64,000 bases of DNA from Oenanthe sinensis (taxonomy: Eukaryota; Streptophyta; Magnoliopsida; Apiales; Apiaceae): assembly GCA_028671895.1 (NCBI GenBank), contig JAPMAC010000234.1, forward strand, positions 496,001 through 560,000, in the 5' to 3' direction. Below the pieces are notes generated by a model. It was not told where the DNA came from. It made no database searches and worked only from the letters and a program-made list of their open reading frames with translations. Numbering within the stretch: the stretch's first letter is position 1; each line of letters opens with the position of its first letter. Positions 32,833-42,442 of this stretch are shown piece after piece. The translations under genes and the position numbers were made by a program.

Positions 32833-34470
32833 TAATATTCCTAATAATTTTAGAAATTTTTAGGTACCCACGGGTATTTTTCTCAATTATTCCTAATAAT
32901 TTAGGAATTTTTTATGCACTCATGGGTATTTATCTTAATTATTCCTAATAATTTAGGAATTTTTTATGTACCCACGGGTATTTTTCTGAATTATTCCTAA
33001 TAATTTAGGAATTTTTATGTACCCACGGGTATTTTTCTCAATTATTCCTAATAATTTAGGAATTTTTTATGTACTCACGGGTATTTTTCTTAATTATTCC
33101 TAATAATTTAGGAATTTTTTATGTACCCACGGGTATTTTTCTGAATTATTCCTAATAATTTAGGAATTTTTATGTACCCACAGGTATTTTTCTCAATTAT
33201 TCCTAATAATTTAGAAATTTTTTATGTACCCACGAGTATTTTTCTGAATTATTCCTAATAATTTAGGAATTTTTTATGTACCCACGGGTATTTTTCTGAA
33301 TTATTCCTAATAATTTAGGAATTTTTATGTACCCACAGGTATTTTTCTCAATTATTCCTAATAATTTAGGAATTTTTTATGTACCCACGGGTATTTTTCT
33401 GAATTATTCCTAATAATTTAGGAATTTTTTATGTACCCACCGGTATTTTTCTGAATTATTCCTAATAATTTAGGAATTTTTATGTACCCACAGGTATTTT
33501 TCTCAATTATTCCTAATAATTTAGGAATTTTTTATGTACCCACGGGTATTTTTCTTAATTATTCCTAATAATTTAGGAATTTTTTATGTACCCACGGGTA
33601 TTTTTCTCAATCATTCCTAATAATTTAGGAATTTTTATGTACCCACGGGTATTTTTCTCAATTATTCCTAATAATTTAGGAATTTTTTATGTACCCACGA
33701 GTATTTTTCTGAATTATTCTTAATAATTTAGGAATTTTTTATGTACCCACGGGTATTTTTCTGAATTATTCCTAATAATTTAGGAATTTTTATGTACCCA
33801 CAGGTATTTTTTTCAATTATTCCTAATAATTTAGGAATTTTTTATGTACCCACGGGTATTTTTCTTAATTATTCCTAATAATTTAGTAATTTTTTATGTA
33901 CCAACGGGTATTTTTCTCAATCATTCCTAATAATTTAGGAATTTTTATGTACCCACGGGTATTTTTCTAAATTATTCCTAATAATTTAGGAATTTTTTAT
34001 GTACCCACGGGTATTTTTCTGAATTATTCCTAATAATTTAGGAATTTATATGTATCCACAGGTATTTTTCTCAATTATTCCTAATAATTTAGGAATTTTT
34101 TATGTACCCACGGGTATTTTTCTGAATTATTCCTAATAATTTAGGAATTTTTATGTACCCACAGGTATTTTTCTCAATTATTCCTAATAATTTAGGAATT
34201 TTTTATGTACCCACGGGTATTTTTCTTAATTATTCCTAATAATTTAGGAATTTTTTATGTACCCACGGGTATTTTTCTCAATTATTCCTAATAATTTAGG
34301 AATTTTATGTACCCACGGGTATTTTTCCTAATAATTTAGGAATTTTTTATGTACCCACAGGTATTTTTCCTAATAATTTAGGAATTTTTTATGTACCCAC
34401 GGGTATTTTTCCTAATAATTTAGGAATTATTTGTGTACCTACATGTATTTTTCCTAATAATTTATGAATT
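32833..34470. repeat. 52-bp satellite array with 155-bp higher-order period (element F)
   Basis: About 31 units of 51-52 bp. Each contains the inverted repeat ATTCCTAA-TAA-TTTAGGAAT and a GTACCCACGGGTATTTTTCT segment. Units with five T's before ATGTACCC recur every third unit, at 33021, 33176, 33331, 33486, 33641, 33796 and 33951, exactly 155 bp apart; the others have six T's. Units 33486-33640 and 33796-33950 share further variants (CAGG, CTTAA, CTCAATC), hinting at a 310-bp level above. The last few units (from about 34305) are shortened. Confidence 0.93.
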
Positions 34471-34527
34471 ATTTACGTAATTTTCCCATCAGGGATCAAC
34501 TTGTAATTTTTGCAGGGCTTGATTTGT

Positions 34528-34680
34528 TAATTTACAAACTTCAAGGGAGTAATCGTCAACTTTCAAACTTCAGGGGAGAATTCGTAAATTTCTAAACTTC
34601 AGGGGGATAATTGTCAATTTTCAAACTTCAGGGGAGAAATTGTAAGTTTTCAAACTTCAGGATAGTAATCGTAAGTTGTG
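34528..34680. repeat. 29-30-bp tandem repeat, 5 copies (element F)
   Basis: CAAACTTCAGGGGAGAA-type phrases start at 34535, 34564, 34592, 34622 and 34651. The copies alternate between GTAATCGTCAAC and AATTGTAAATT flanks. Confidence 0.8.
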
Positions 34681-35017
34681 CCAAACTTGGGTGACCATTT
34701 AGTAATTTGGCCACCCAATTCGACTTCAGTCGAAGTCGATTTAGAAGTGGATTTTGTCTCCAGGTCCAACAAAAATTGAGGTTGTCCTTCGACCTGAAAT
34801 CCAGCTCGAAAATATATTTTTTTCTTTTTTTTTTTCTTCAAATTTTCCCAAATATCATTAATAAATAATAATATTTATTTTGGAATAATTAAATTTTGAA
34901 TTTGGAGGTGTCCCACTCGGATAAAATGAGGCGTCCCACTTGGATAAATTTTATTCAAATAAAGTTCAACCCGAATATTAATTATTATTATTAAATAATA
35001 ATAATTTATATTCTTGT
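34681..35017. other. Non-repetitive interval of element F
   Basis: Mixed AT-rich sequence with isolated GGTCGAA-like remnants (34720-34800), a T-rich run near 34815 and a duplicated phrase GGCGTCCCACT(T/C)GGAT near 34905-34945. No gene. Confidence 0.5.
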
Positions 35018-36070
35018 AGACCTGGATTGAGGGGTCTCATGTCTCATTTGACTGATTTGAGGGGCCTCGTGTCTCACTTGGCTGACTTGAGGGGTTTCAA
35101 ACCTCACTTGTCATACTTGAAGGGTCTCAAACTTCGTCTGACTGACTTGAGGGGTTTCAAACCTCGTTTGAGCTGTAGGTCAAATAGACCTGGATTGAGT
35201 TCTAATAATCCTCAATTTCAAGCCCAGGTCGAATTTGACTAGCTTGAGGGTCTCATGCCTCATTTGACTGATTTGAGGGGCCTCGTGTCTCACTTGGCTG
35301 ACTTGAGGGGTTTCAAACCTCACTTGTCATAATTGAAGGGTCTCAAACTTTGTCTGACTGACTTGAGGGGTTTCAAACCTCGTTTGAGCTGTAGGTCAAA
35401 TAGACCTGGATTGAGGTCTAATAATCCTCAATTTCAAGCCCAGGTCGAATTTGACTAGCTTGAGGGTCTCATGCCTCATTTGAGCGACTTGAGGGGTCTC
35501 AAACCTCGCTTGACAGACTTGAAGGGTTTCAAACCTCGTCTGACTGACTTGAGGGGTTTCAAACCTTGTTTGAGCTGTAGGTCAAATAGACCTGGATTGA
35601 GGTCTAATAAACCTCAATTTCAAGCCCAGGTCGAATTTGATTAGTTTGAGGGGCCTCAGGCCTCGTTTGAGTGACTTGAGGGGTCTCAAACCTCGTTTGA
35701 CAGACTTCAAGGGTTTCAAACCTCGTCTGACTGACTGCAGGGGTGTCAGACCTCATTTGAGCTGTAGGTCAAATAGACCTGGATTGAGGTCTAATAAACC
35801 TCAATTTCAAGCCCATGTCGAATTTGATTAGCTTGAGGGGCCTCAGGCCTCGTTAGACTTGAGTGGTCTCAAACCTCGTTTGACAGACTTGAAGGGTTTC
35901 AAACCTCGTCTGACTGACTTGAGGGGTGTCAGACCTCGTTTGACAGAGTTGAAGGGTTTCAAACCTCGTCTGACTGACTTGAGGGGTGTCAGACCTCGTT
36001 TGAGCTGTAGGTCAAATAGACCTGGATTGAGGTCTAATAAACCTCAATTTCAAGCCCAGGTCGAATTTGG
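35018..36070. repeat. 31-bp modules in a variable higher-order repeat (element F)
   Basis: Modules of about 31 bp (CTTGAGGGGTTTCAAACCTC plus GTCTGACTGA) are strung together. They are separated by a constant segment, GAGCTGTAGGTCAAATAGAC..., at about 35170, 35386, 35572, 35759 and 36002. Distances are 216, 186, 187 and 243 bp, so modules are gained and lost between constant segments. GAGG(GG)TTTCAAACCTC is itself an inverted repeat. The plus-strand reading frames here (35027-36125) are repeat translations, not genes. Confidence 0.85.
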
Positions 36071-36600
36071 CTTCCAAGGGGATGAATTGAGGTCGATGTG
36101 TCCTTTAAGGTTTGACCTCCCATAGACCTGGACCGAGGTCAATGAGCCCTACAGGGTTCGACACTGAGATTGTTTTCGACCTCGTTTGGAGTCGAATCAG
36201 GCCTCAAAATCCTTTGAGGTCGAAATGTCTTGGGGCCTCATGGCTCTGTAATCTTCGACTTGGAATGAGGTCGATGAGCCCTACAGGGTTTGACCTCTCA
36301 TCGACCTGGACCGAGGTCGATGAGCCCTACAGGGTTTGACCTCCCATCTACTTGGAATGAGGTCGAACTAACACTTATTTTTCCTTTCAGGTCAAAATGT
36401 CTTACTGAGATTGTTTTCGACCTCGTTTAAAGTCGAATTAGGCCTCAAAATCCTTTGAGGTCGAAATGTCTTGGGGCCTCATGGCTCTATAATCTTCGAT
36501 TTGAAATCAGGTCGGTGAGCCCTACAGGGTTTGACCTCCCATCGACTTGGAATGAGGTCGAACTGTGCTCCCAAGGGGCTGGTCTGTCAAGACCTCAATG
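36071..36600. repeat. GAGGTCGATGAGCCCTACAGG repeats (element F)
   Basis: The phrase GAGGTCGATGAGCCCTACAG and close variants recur at about 36135, 36267, 36311 and 36511, each followed by GG(T/G)TT(T/C)GACCTCCCATCGACC. Interspersed are AATTAGGCCTCAAAATCC units related to the 69-bp array at 32071. Arms GAGGTCGA and TCGACC can pair. Confidence 0.8.
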
Positions 36601-36997
36601 TCGTGTGCCTAAGAGTATAGACGTAGCTTTTCCGTTTACTACTCGTGTTGGCCATGCATGGCTTTTATCTTTTATTCTCGTACCTTTAACCCCTTCAGTA
36701 CTCGGCACTTTTATTACGTTCATGCATTCTCTTTTGCCTTTTTACGTTATGTGCATTGGTACAAAGTTGTTTTCGTGTTAAATAATAACATAACAAGAGA
36801 GTTCAAGGATGCTAAATAAACTTTTATTAAAATATCTTGAAGTATATCTTCAAGTCAAAGAGGGTTCCACCCTTACATAATAACAAGTTATTTCCCACTT
36901 GGGGTAACAACTTCTTGGTTCCTAGTGGTTCCATAGAACCTTATTTCTACTTAATAATCCTTCTAAATATAACTCTTGAAGGAGTTGTCTACTACTT
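36601..36997 (-). other. Interval between repeats and gag-protease of F
   Basis: About 400 bp of ordinary sequence without repeats or a supported gene. In complete relatives RT would begin in this part of the element, but I recognise no pol motif. Confidence 0.5.
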
Positions 36998-39064
36998 TCA
37001 CGTATCCGCACCTTCGATCGGGAGTACTTGCCCCCCGACTCCGTCGGACCTTAACAAGGCTACATAACATCTCCTTACCATCTTCTGGTCTCCTTTCTCC
37101 TCACCAACTCCATTCCTAGTTGTAAATTTAAGTTTGAGGTGGTAAGTTGAGGCAACAGCCTTGAACGCATGCATCCCTGTTCGTCCGAGGATCCCATTAT
37201 AAGAGGACACAGCCTTGATCACGAGGAAGTTCAACACTTGAGTGGAATCATGGGGCTCCTTCCCTATAGTCACAGACAATCGAATTGTTCCCTCTACCTT
37301 AGACTCGACTCCATTGAACCCGTATACAGGAATGTCAGAGGGAGTCAGTTGAGGGTCGGTGTACCCCATTTTGAGATATGCATCATGAAATAGGATGTCT
37401 ACTGAAGCTCCACTATCCACCAGGATTCGTTTCACCGAAGAGTTGCCTATCACAGGTATTATGACCAACGGGTCATCATGGGGGAAGTTCACCCCTTTCA
37501 AATCAGAATCATCAAAAGAAATTGATATCTCACTCCTTGCACTCTTTGGTGCTTCCCCCACAAGTTGTAGAACTTGCCGGGCATAAGCCTTTCTCGAGTT
37601 ATTTGAAGTCCCGGCCGCTATTGGACCTCCAGAGATCACGTTTATTACTGGGCCTCGAGGCTGTATCTTCTTATCACGATCATCATAATCCCTTCGTTGT
37701 TCATTATAGTGTCGATTATCATTGTTGTTTCTATCATCTTCTTTGATAAAATTTCTGAGTTTTCCCCTTCTGATCAAGAATTCAATCTCATCTTTCAACT
37801 GTCTACAATTATCTGTGTCATGTCCAACATCCTTGTGAAACTTGCAATACAAATTCGGATTCCTCTTCTTAGGATCAGTCCTTAGTGGCTTCGGCCATTG
37901 AAGTTCTCTATCTTTCTCAATGTCCAACAGGATCTCACTTCTTGGTGAGTTTAGCCTTGCATACTCAGTGAACCTAGGCCCTTGGCCAACCGTTCTCGAG
38001 GTATAGTCAGAGTCTTTGTTGGTTCTAGGAGACTTATCCTCAACATCATACTCATCCTCGACATCATACTGATCTTGCTTACGCTTTTTGCTTCCCCACT
38101 CGTTTCTGAACGAGTTGGTAGTCTTCTTCAAGCTTTCCTCAGCCTTGATATATTTTCCAGCTCTCTCTTGGAGCTCATTCATACTTTCTCGAGCCCTCTT
38201 GGCTAAAGACCTCCTGAAGTTCTCATCTGAGGTTCCTTGTTGTAGGGCTATCATAGCTACATTCTGGTCTAGATCAGGGACCTTTAAGGCCTCCTTCGTG
38301 AATCTGTTCATATAGTCCCTCAGGGATTCATTCTTTCCCTGATACATATTCATTAGTGAAGCTGAGCTCTTCTCATGAGTCTTGCTGCTGATAAACTGAC
38401 CAACAAAGGCCCTGCTTAGATCTTTGAATGACCCAACAGAGTTAGGGGGTAGACGACTAAACCACCTTTGAGCCATACCACTCAGGGTTTGAGGGAACGC
38501 CCTACACTTGATGGCGTCATTGACAGGTTGCAGCAGCAGTGCATTAGAGAATGTGAGAACATGATTTGAGGGATCTCCCGTTCCATCATAGGCCTTGATT
38601 GTAGGCATCTTAAACTTCCTTGATATCTTCTCCTTCATAATATTTTCTGTGAAGGGGGGTGTGGGATCATCAGGATCTCCAAGTGGCAGTAAGTCTTGGG
38701 GGTCAGCCCTAACATGACTTGTCTTTGTTTGCCTCCTTGTCAGGGGCTCATCTAGATCTATCACATATGCATTCCTTGTTGATCCTCCAGCCCCCTCAGC
38801 TCTCGGGCGTTGTTGCCTTGCTAGCTCCCTTTCCAGGTCTTTCCTTAGTCGTTGAGCTTCAGCCTCATGAACTCGTATCATCTCTTGTAGGTTTGTGGAG
38901 TCATTGTTTTGAGGCCCTCGGGGCTGGGTACTCCTCCCTTGAAGGGGTTCCTTTCTAGGTCGCCTCCTTTTAGGATTAACGTCCTCACCAGTCGTTTCAT
39001 CATCATTCGAGTAGGGTCCAGAAAAATCTTGATTCCCCCAACGTGAGCTATGTGGGGGCAGCAA
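36998..39064 (-). CDS. Element F: gag-protease polyprotein
   Basis: The only long intact retroelement ORF in the window (about 688 codons). The frame is open from a non-ATG position at 39064; the true start is probably upstream in the leader ORF, from which it is now frameshifted. Order: acidic/basic N-terminus; capsid domain of the Retrotrans_gag type (about 150-310: KFKMPTIKAYDGTGDP, GMAQRWFSRLPPNS, SLRDYMNRFTKEA); Lys-rich hinge; knuckle CKFHKDVGHDTDNC (407-420, CX2HX4HX4C); pepsin-like protease with ILVDSGASVDILF (catalytic Asp 550) and ILGRTGMHAF. The ORF stops soon after the protease. Gag forms particles that could be used with enzymes supplied by a relative. Confidence 0.9.
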   Translation of the reverse strand: MLPPHSSRWGNQDFSGPYSNDDETTGEDVNPKRRRPRKEPLQGRSTQPRGPQNNDSTNLQEMIRVHEAEAQRLRKDLERELARQQRPRAEGAGGSTRNAYVIDLDEPLTRRQTKTSHVRADPQDLLPLGDPDDPTPPFTENIMKEKISRKFKMPTIKAYDGTGDPSNHVLTFSNALLLQPVNDAIKCRAFPQTLSGMAQRWFSRLPPNSVGSFKDLSRAFVGQFISSKTHEKSSASLMNMYQGKNESLRDYMNRFTKEALKVPDLDQNVAMIALQQGTSDENFRRSLAKRARESMNELQERAGKYIKAEESLKKTTNSFRNEWGSKKRKQDQYDVEDEYDVEDKSPRTNKDSDYTSRTVGQGPRFTEYARLNSPRSEILLDIEKDRELQWPKPLRTDPKKRNPNLYCKFHKDVGHDTDNCRQLKDEIEFLIRRGKLRNFIKEDDRNNNDNRHYNEQRRDYDDRDKKIQPRGPVINVISGGPIAAGTSNNSRKAYARQVLQLVGEAPKSARSEISISFDDSDLKGVNFPHDDPLVIIPVIGNSSVKRILVDSGASVDILFHDAYLKMGYTDPQLTPSDIPVYGFNGVESKVEGTIRLSVTIGKEPHDSTQVLNFLVIKAVSSYNGILGRTGMHAFKAVASTYHLKLKFTTRNGVGEEKGDQKMVRRCYVALLRSDGVGGQVLPIEGADT

Positions 39065-39066
39065 CC

Positions 39067-39291
39067 CTAGAGTGGAGGGACAGAAGCATGGATTGACATG
39101 TCAGGATCGGAAGGATGAACGATGACGCTCAGGGGTCCCGTACGACTAGTGCTTATTTCAGGGTCCTCAACGGAGGTGGTTGGGACAACAGCTCCTTGTT
39201 CTTGAGTTACGGTAAGAGTAACGTTAGTGTCAACAGTGGTGTCAGGGATCTCTCCTTCGAGGGTGCTCGCGATAGTTCGTGTTCTTGCCAT
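39067..39291 (-). CDS. Element F: leader ORF with H3-like start MARTR
   Basis: 74 codons from ATG 39289-39291, reading MARTRTIASTLEGE and ending SIHASVPPL. It lies just after the primer site and is homologous to the start of gag in element G (61495). In G the frame continues into gag apart from one stop; in F a 118-bp deletion relative to G (61720-61837) puts it out of frame with the gag ORF that starts three bases further on. The first residues resemble the histone H3 N-terminus (ARTKQTA), with R2, T3, T6 and A7 matched in G and fewer in F. Function of the leader is unknown. Confidence 0.6.
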   Translation of the reverse strand: MARTRTIASTLEGEIPDTTVDTNVTLTVTQEQGAVVPTTSVEDPEISTSRTGPLSVIVHPSDPDMSIHASVPPL

Positions 39292-39304
39292 GGTTGCTAT
39301 TTTC

Positions 39305-39324
39305 TTCCCACAGACGGCGCCAAA
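39305..39324 (-). other. Primer-binding site of element F
   Basis: On the minus strand TTTGGCGCCGTCTGTGGGAA follows the LTR end. This TGGCGCCGT type is typical of Athila/Tat gypsy elements; I have not assigned the tRNA with certainty. Confidence 0.8.
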
Positions 39325-39986
39325 TGTTACGGATCAAAAACGAGGTGTTTTTAATACGTAATTAATGCTAGGATTTGGGGGAGCTTCGAGCTTTAATGGC
39401 TGCACTAACGTTTCGTGACTAACTCGGGTCCTCGTTAACTGCCTACGTATCTCTGTAATGTTTAGAGAATCAAGCCAAAACGTAGTTCTAATGTTGAGGG
39501 GTTAGGCCCTTTATATAGGCGCACGAAGGCCTTGGAATCAAATTAGAGTTAGGAGACTTGGGGGCCAAGTCTCCTAGTGACGTAAGGTTGTTGTAACCTC
39601 CAAGGAATGAGAGCCCTCATTGGACTCTAGTAGGTGAGGTTTATCTTCGAGATTGGGCTTCTAGAGCCTTCCACATATGAGGGGTCTCGTAGGACTCTTC
39701 CCACGTTTGGGTTTCTAGATCCTTCAAGGATGAAGGCCTTCAACAGACTTCTTGGGCCTTTACTGAGCCTTTATTAATTAATTATGAAATTAATTACTAA
39801 CAAAGGCTTAATGGGCCTATGGCTTCAACAGAGCTTGTGGGCTGGACTTACAAATCCAGTTGATCCTAGGATTTATTTTCCTAGTTCGTTTCAAGGGCCC
39901 AAGCTTTTGAACCATAATAGGTCTGATTAATGAAATAATAAATGCTATATTTATTATTTCCTTAGGGCTATTTTTTACCCATATCA
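39325..39986 (-). repeat. 5' LTR of element F (662 bp)
   Basis: Same termini and length as the 3' copy. The target duplication CTTAT follows at 39987. Confidence 0.95.
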
Positions 39987-42430
39987 CTTATAATGTTGCA
40001 CAACTAATTAACAATTTATATGTTCTAAAGTGACTCAAATAAAATATTACCTTTGGCACTGTTGTTGAGGCCATATTAATGAGAAACGCATTTTCAGAAT
40101 ACATAAGGATGCATTCATGGAAAAGTTTGATTATGAATTATACAAAAGGATGCGAATCTTGGCTTATTTAGCAAAATGACTAAAGCTCATTTTACCGGAC
40201 ATAGTGAAGGGATCATTGAATGGGTATGACTTATACATAGTGATGTATGTGGTCATATGTGTACGATGACAAAAGGTTGATTTTATTAACTTCATAAAAT
40301 TTACTAATTATTTTAGTAGATACGGATATATGTATCTTTTGAAGAACTAATCCGAATCATTTGAAAAGTTCAAAGACTATAAAGATGAAGTAGAAAATAT
40401 CAAAGAAAGGTTTTTGACAGGAGGGATCACACCTTGTTGGACATGGTGCAGTCAATGTTGAGTCAATGAATCTTCCAATTAGTTTTTGGGGTTGCACTCT
40501 GGAAACGGCTCCACATACACTTAACATTGTTCCTACTAAAACGGTTCAAAAGAATCCTGATGAGATATGGACTGAGAAACGTCACAGCATGTCATTTATA
40601 AAAATTTAGGGATGTGAAGCGTTTGTGAAACGTCTAATCTATGACAAGCTAGGACCAAAATCAGATAAATGTAATTTTGTGTAATACCCAACTGAAACAA
40701 GGGGTTATTCTTTCTATAATCCTTCCGAGAACAAAGTGTTTGTTGTTCGAACTGCTGAGAGACAGTGGGAGGATAATAGATCTCAATGAAGTTTGAGACC
40801 CACATGATAATGTTGAACCAATGGAGGAACCTGAGCAGAATATACAAGAAAAATAATACTGCTCAAGAAACACAGGTATTCGTAGGTCTAGTAGGATTCG
40901 CCATGAGCTCGAGAGATAATATGGATTTCTCTTGACTCAAGATGGTGATGTGATGCTTATGGATGAAGATGAGCCTCTCACCTACCAAGACGCTATGAAC
41001 ACTCCAGATTCTAAGAGATGGCTGGATGCTATTAAATCTTAGATGGAATCCATGTATACTAATCAGGTAAGGACTTTGGTTGATCCACCTGAAGGGGTAA
41101 AACCTATAGGGTGCAAGTGGGTTTTCAAAAAGAAGACCGACATGGATGGTAATGTACAGACCTATAAAGCACGATTGGTGGAAAAAGTTTTAAGAAAATT
41201 CATGGTATTGACTATGATGAGACCTTTTCACCAGTGGTTATGGTCAAGTCCATCAGGATTTTTGCTTGCTATAGTTGCTTACTATGACTATGAAATCTGG
41301 CAAATGGATTTCAAAACCGCTTTCTTAAATGAGAGCCTTGAAGAAGATGTGGATGTGTACATGACACACCTTGAGGGTTTTGTTGATCCAAAGGATGCTA
41401 GAAAGGTATGTAAGTTGCGTCGATCCATTTATGGATTAAAGCAGGCCTCGAGGAGATGGAAGATTCATTTGATGAAATAGTCAAAAGAGTTTGACTTTAT
41501 TCAGAATGAAGATGAAACTTGTGTTTACAAGAAGTTTAGTGGGAGCCATGTGGCATTCCTAGTATTATATATTGATGATATATTACTAATAGGGAATGAC
41601 ATTCCTTCTCTATAGACTGTGAAGACTTGGTTGAGAAATAATTTCTCAATAAATGACTTAGGCGATGCGACCTATATATTAGGGATCGAGATCTATAGAG
41701 ATAGATCAAGGTGATTGATCGGCCTAAGTTAGAGTACATACATTGAAAAGTTTTGCATCGATTTCAAATGCAAAGAGGCTAAAATGGATATGCTCCAATG
41801 TCTCATGAGATAGTGATCTCAAAATAATATTTATCCTAAATCAGTGGATGATAAGGACCGCATGAGTAAAATTCCATATGCATCAGCAATTGGTTTCATA
41901 ATGTATGTACTCGTCCTGATGTCTCGTATGATTTAAGCATGACAAGTAGATACCGGTCTAATTCAGGTGAAGGTCACTGGACGACAGTCAAGAATATTCT
42001 TAAGTATTTAAAGAGGACTAAAGATTCATTCTTGTTATATGGAGGAGATGTAAAGCTAGTTGTAAGGGTGTTCAGTGATGCTGGTTTCTAGACAGACAAC
42101 GATGATTTAATGTTTCTTTCTATCTTTGTGTTTTATCTAATTTTATTGAGATGTTGTATGCTAGAATGGTTCACAGCAGAGACAATAGTTGATTCTACAA
42201 TAGAGCCTGAGTATATTGATGCTTGCGAAGCAGCCAAGGAGGTTGTTTGGGCATGTACTCAGGAGATATCACCTAATTAATGAGATTAATGATCAAGGAG
42301 ATATACATATATGTAAAGTGCATACTAATAATAATATTGCAGACCCACTGACTAAGGCTTTGTCGCAACAGAAGCATGAAAGTCACACTAGTTCCATGAG
42401 TATTGGATACTTGGGTAATTGGCTCTAGTG
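39987..42430 (+). pseudogene. Element E: integrase, RT and RNase H remnants
   Basis: Integrase zinc region (HINEKRI, near 40075), core fragments and C-terminal part (39987-40900); RT from QDAMNTPDSKRWLDAIK (near 40990) through GCKWVFKKKTDMDG, WQMDFKTAFLNESLEEDV and RRSIYGLKQASR (41043-41480), then LYIDDILLIGNDI near 41570; RNase H remnants around EPEYIDACEAAKEVVW (42205) joined, after an internal loss, to RRYHLINEI and ADPLTKALSQQ, ending GNWL at 42428. Dozens of stops, frameshifts and deletions. The CDNNGAI block of RNase H is missing. This copy cannot have supplied its own enzymes. Confidence 0.85.
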
Positions 42431-42442
42431 CAAGTGGGAGAT
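42431..42442 (+). other. Polypurine tract of element E
   Basis: CAAGTGGGAGAT immediately before the 3' LTR. Confidence 0.8.

Larger units (their letters stand above)
31177..39986 (-). mobile_element. Element F: non-autonomous Tat-type Ty3/gypsy (gag-protease only)
   Basis: LTRs of 662 bp (31177-31838 and 39325-39986) flank the element, with target duplication CTTAT (31172-31176 and 39987-39991). On the minus strand: 5' LTR, primer site, short leader ORF, gag-protease ORF, then more than 5 kb of tandem repeats, polypurine tract and 3' LTR. No RT, RNase H or integrase. Element G at the right edge is a relative that has pol. Repeat-rich 3' regions are known from Tat/Ogre elements. I count nine differences between the LTRs. 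Confidence 0.92.

Noticed and set aside
32833..34470. Regular 52-bp repeats that superficially resemble a CRISPR array
   Set aside because: Repeats run head to tail without unique spacers, the context is a plant gypsy element, and the period arises from a satellite unit.
35027..36781. Chain of plus-strand ORFs encoding repeated LTDLRGFKPRL
   Set aside because: They are frame-open translations of the 31-bp repeat of element F on the strand opposite to its gag; no start context or family supports a gene.
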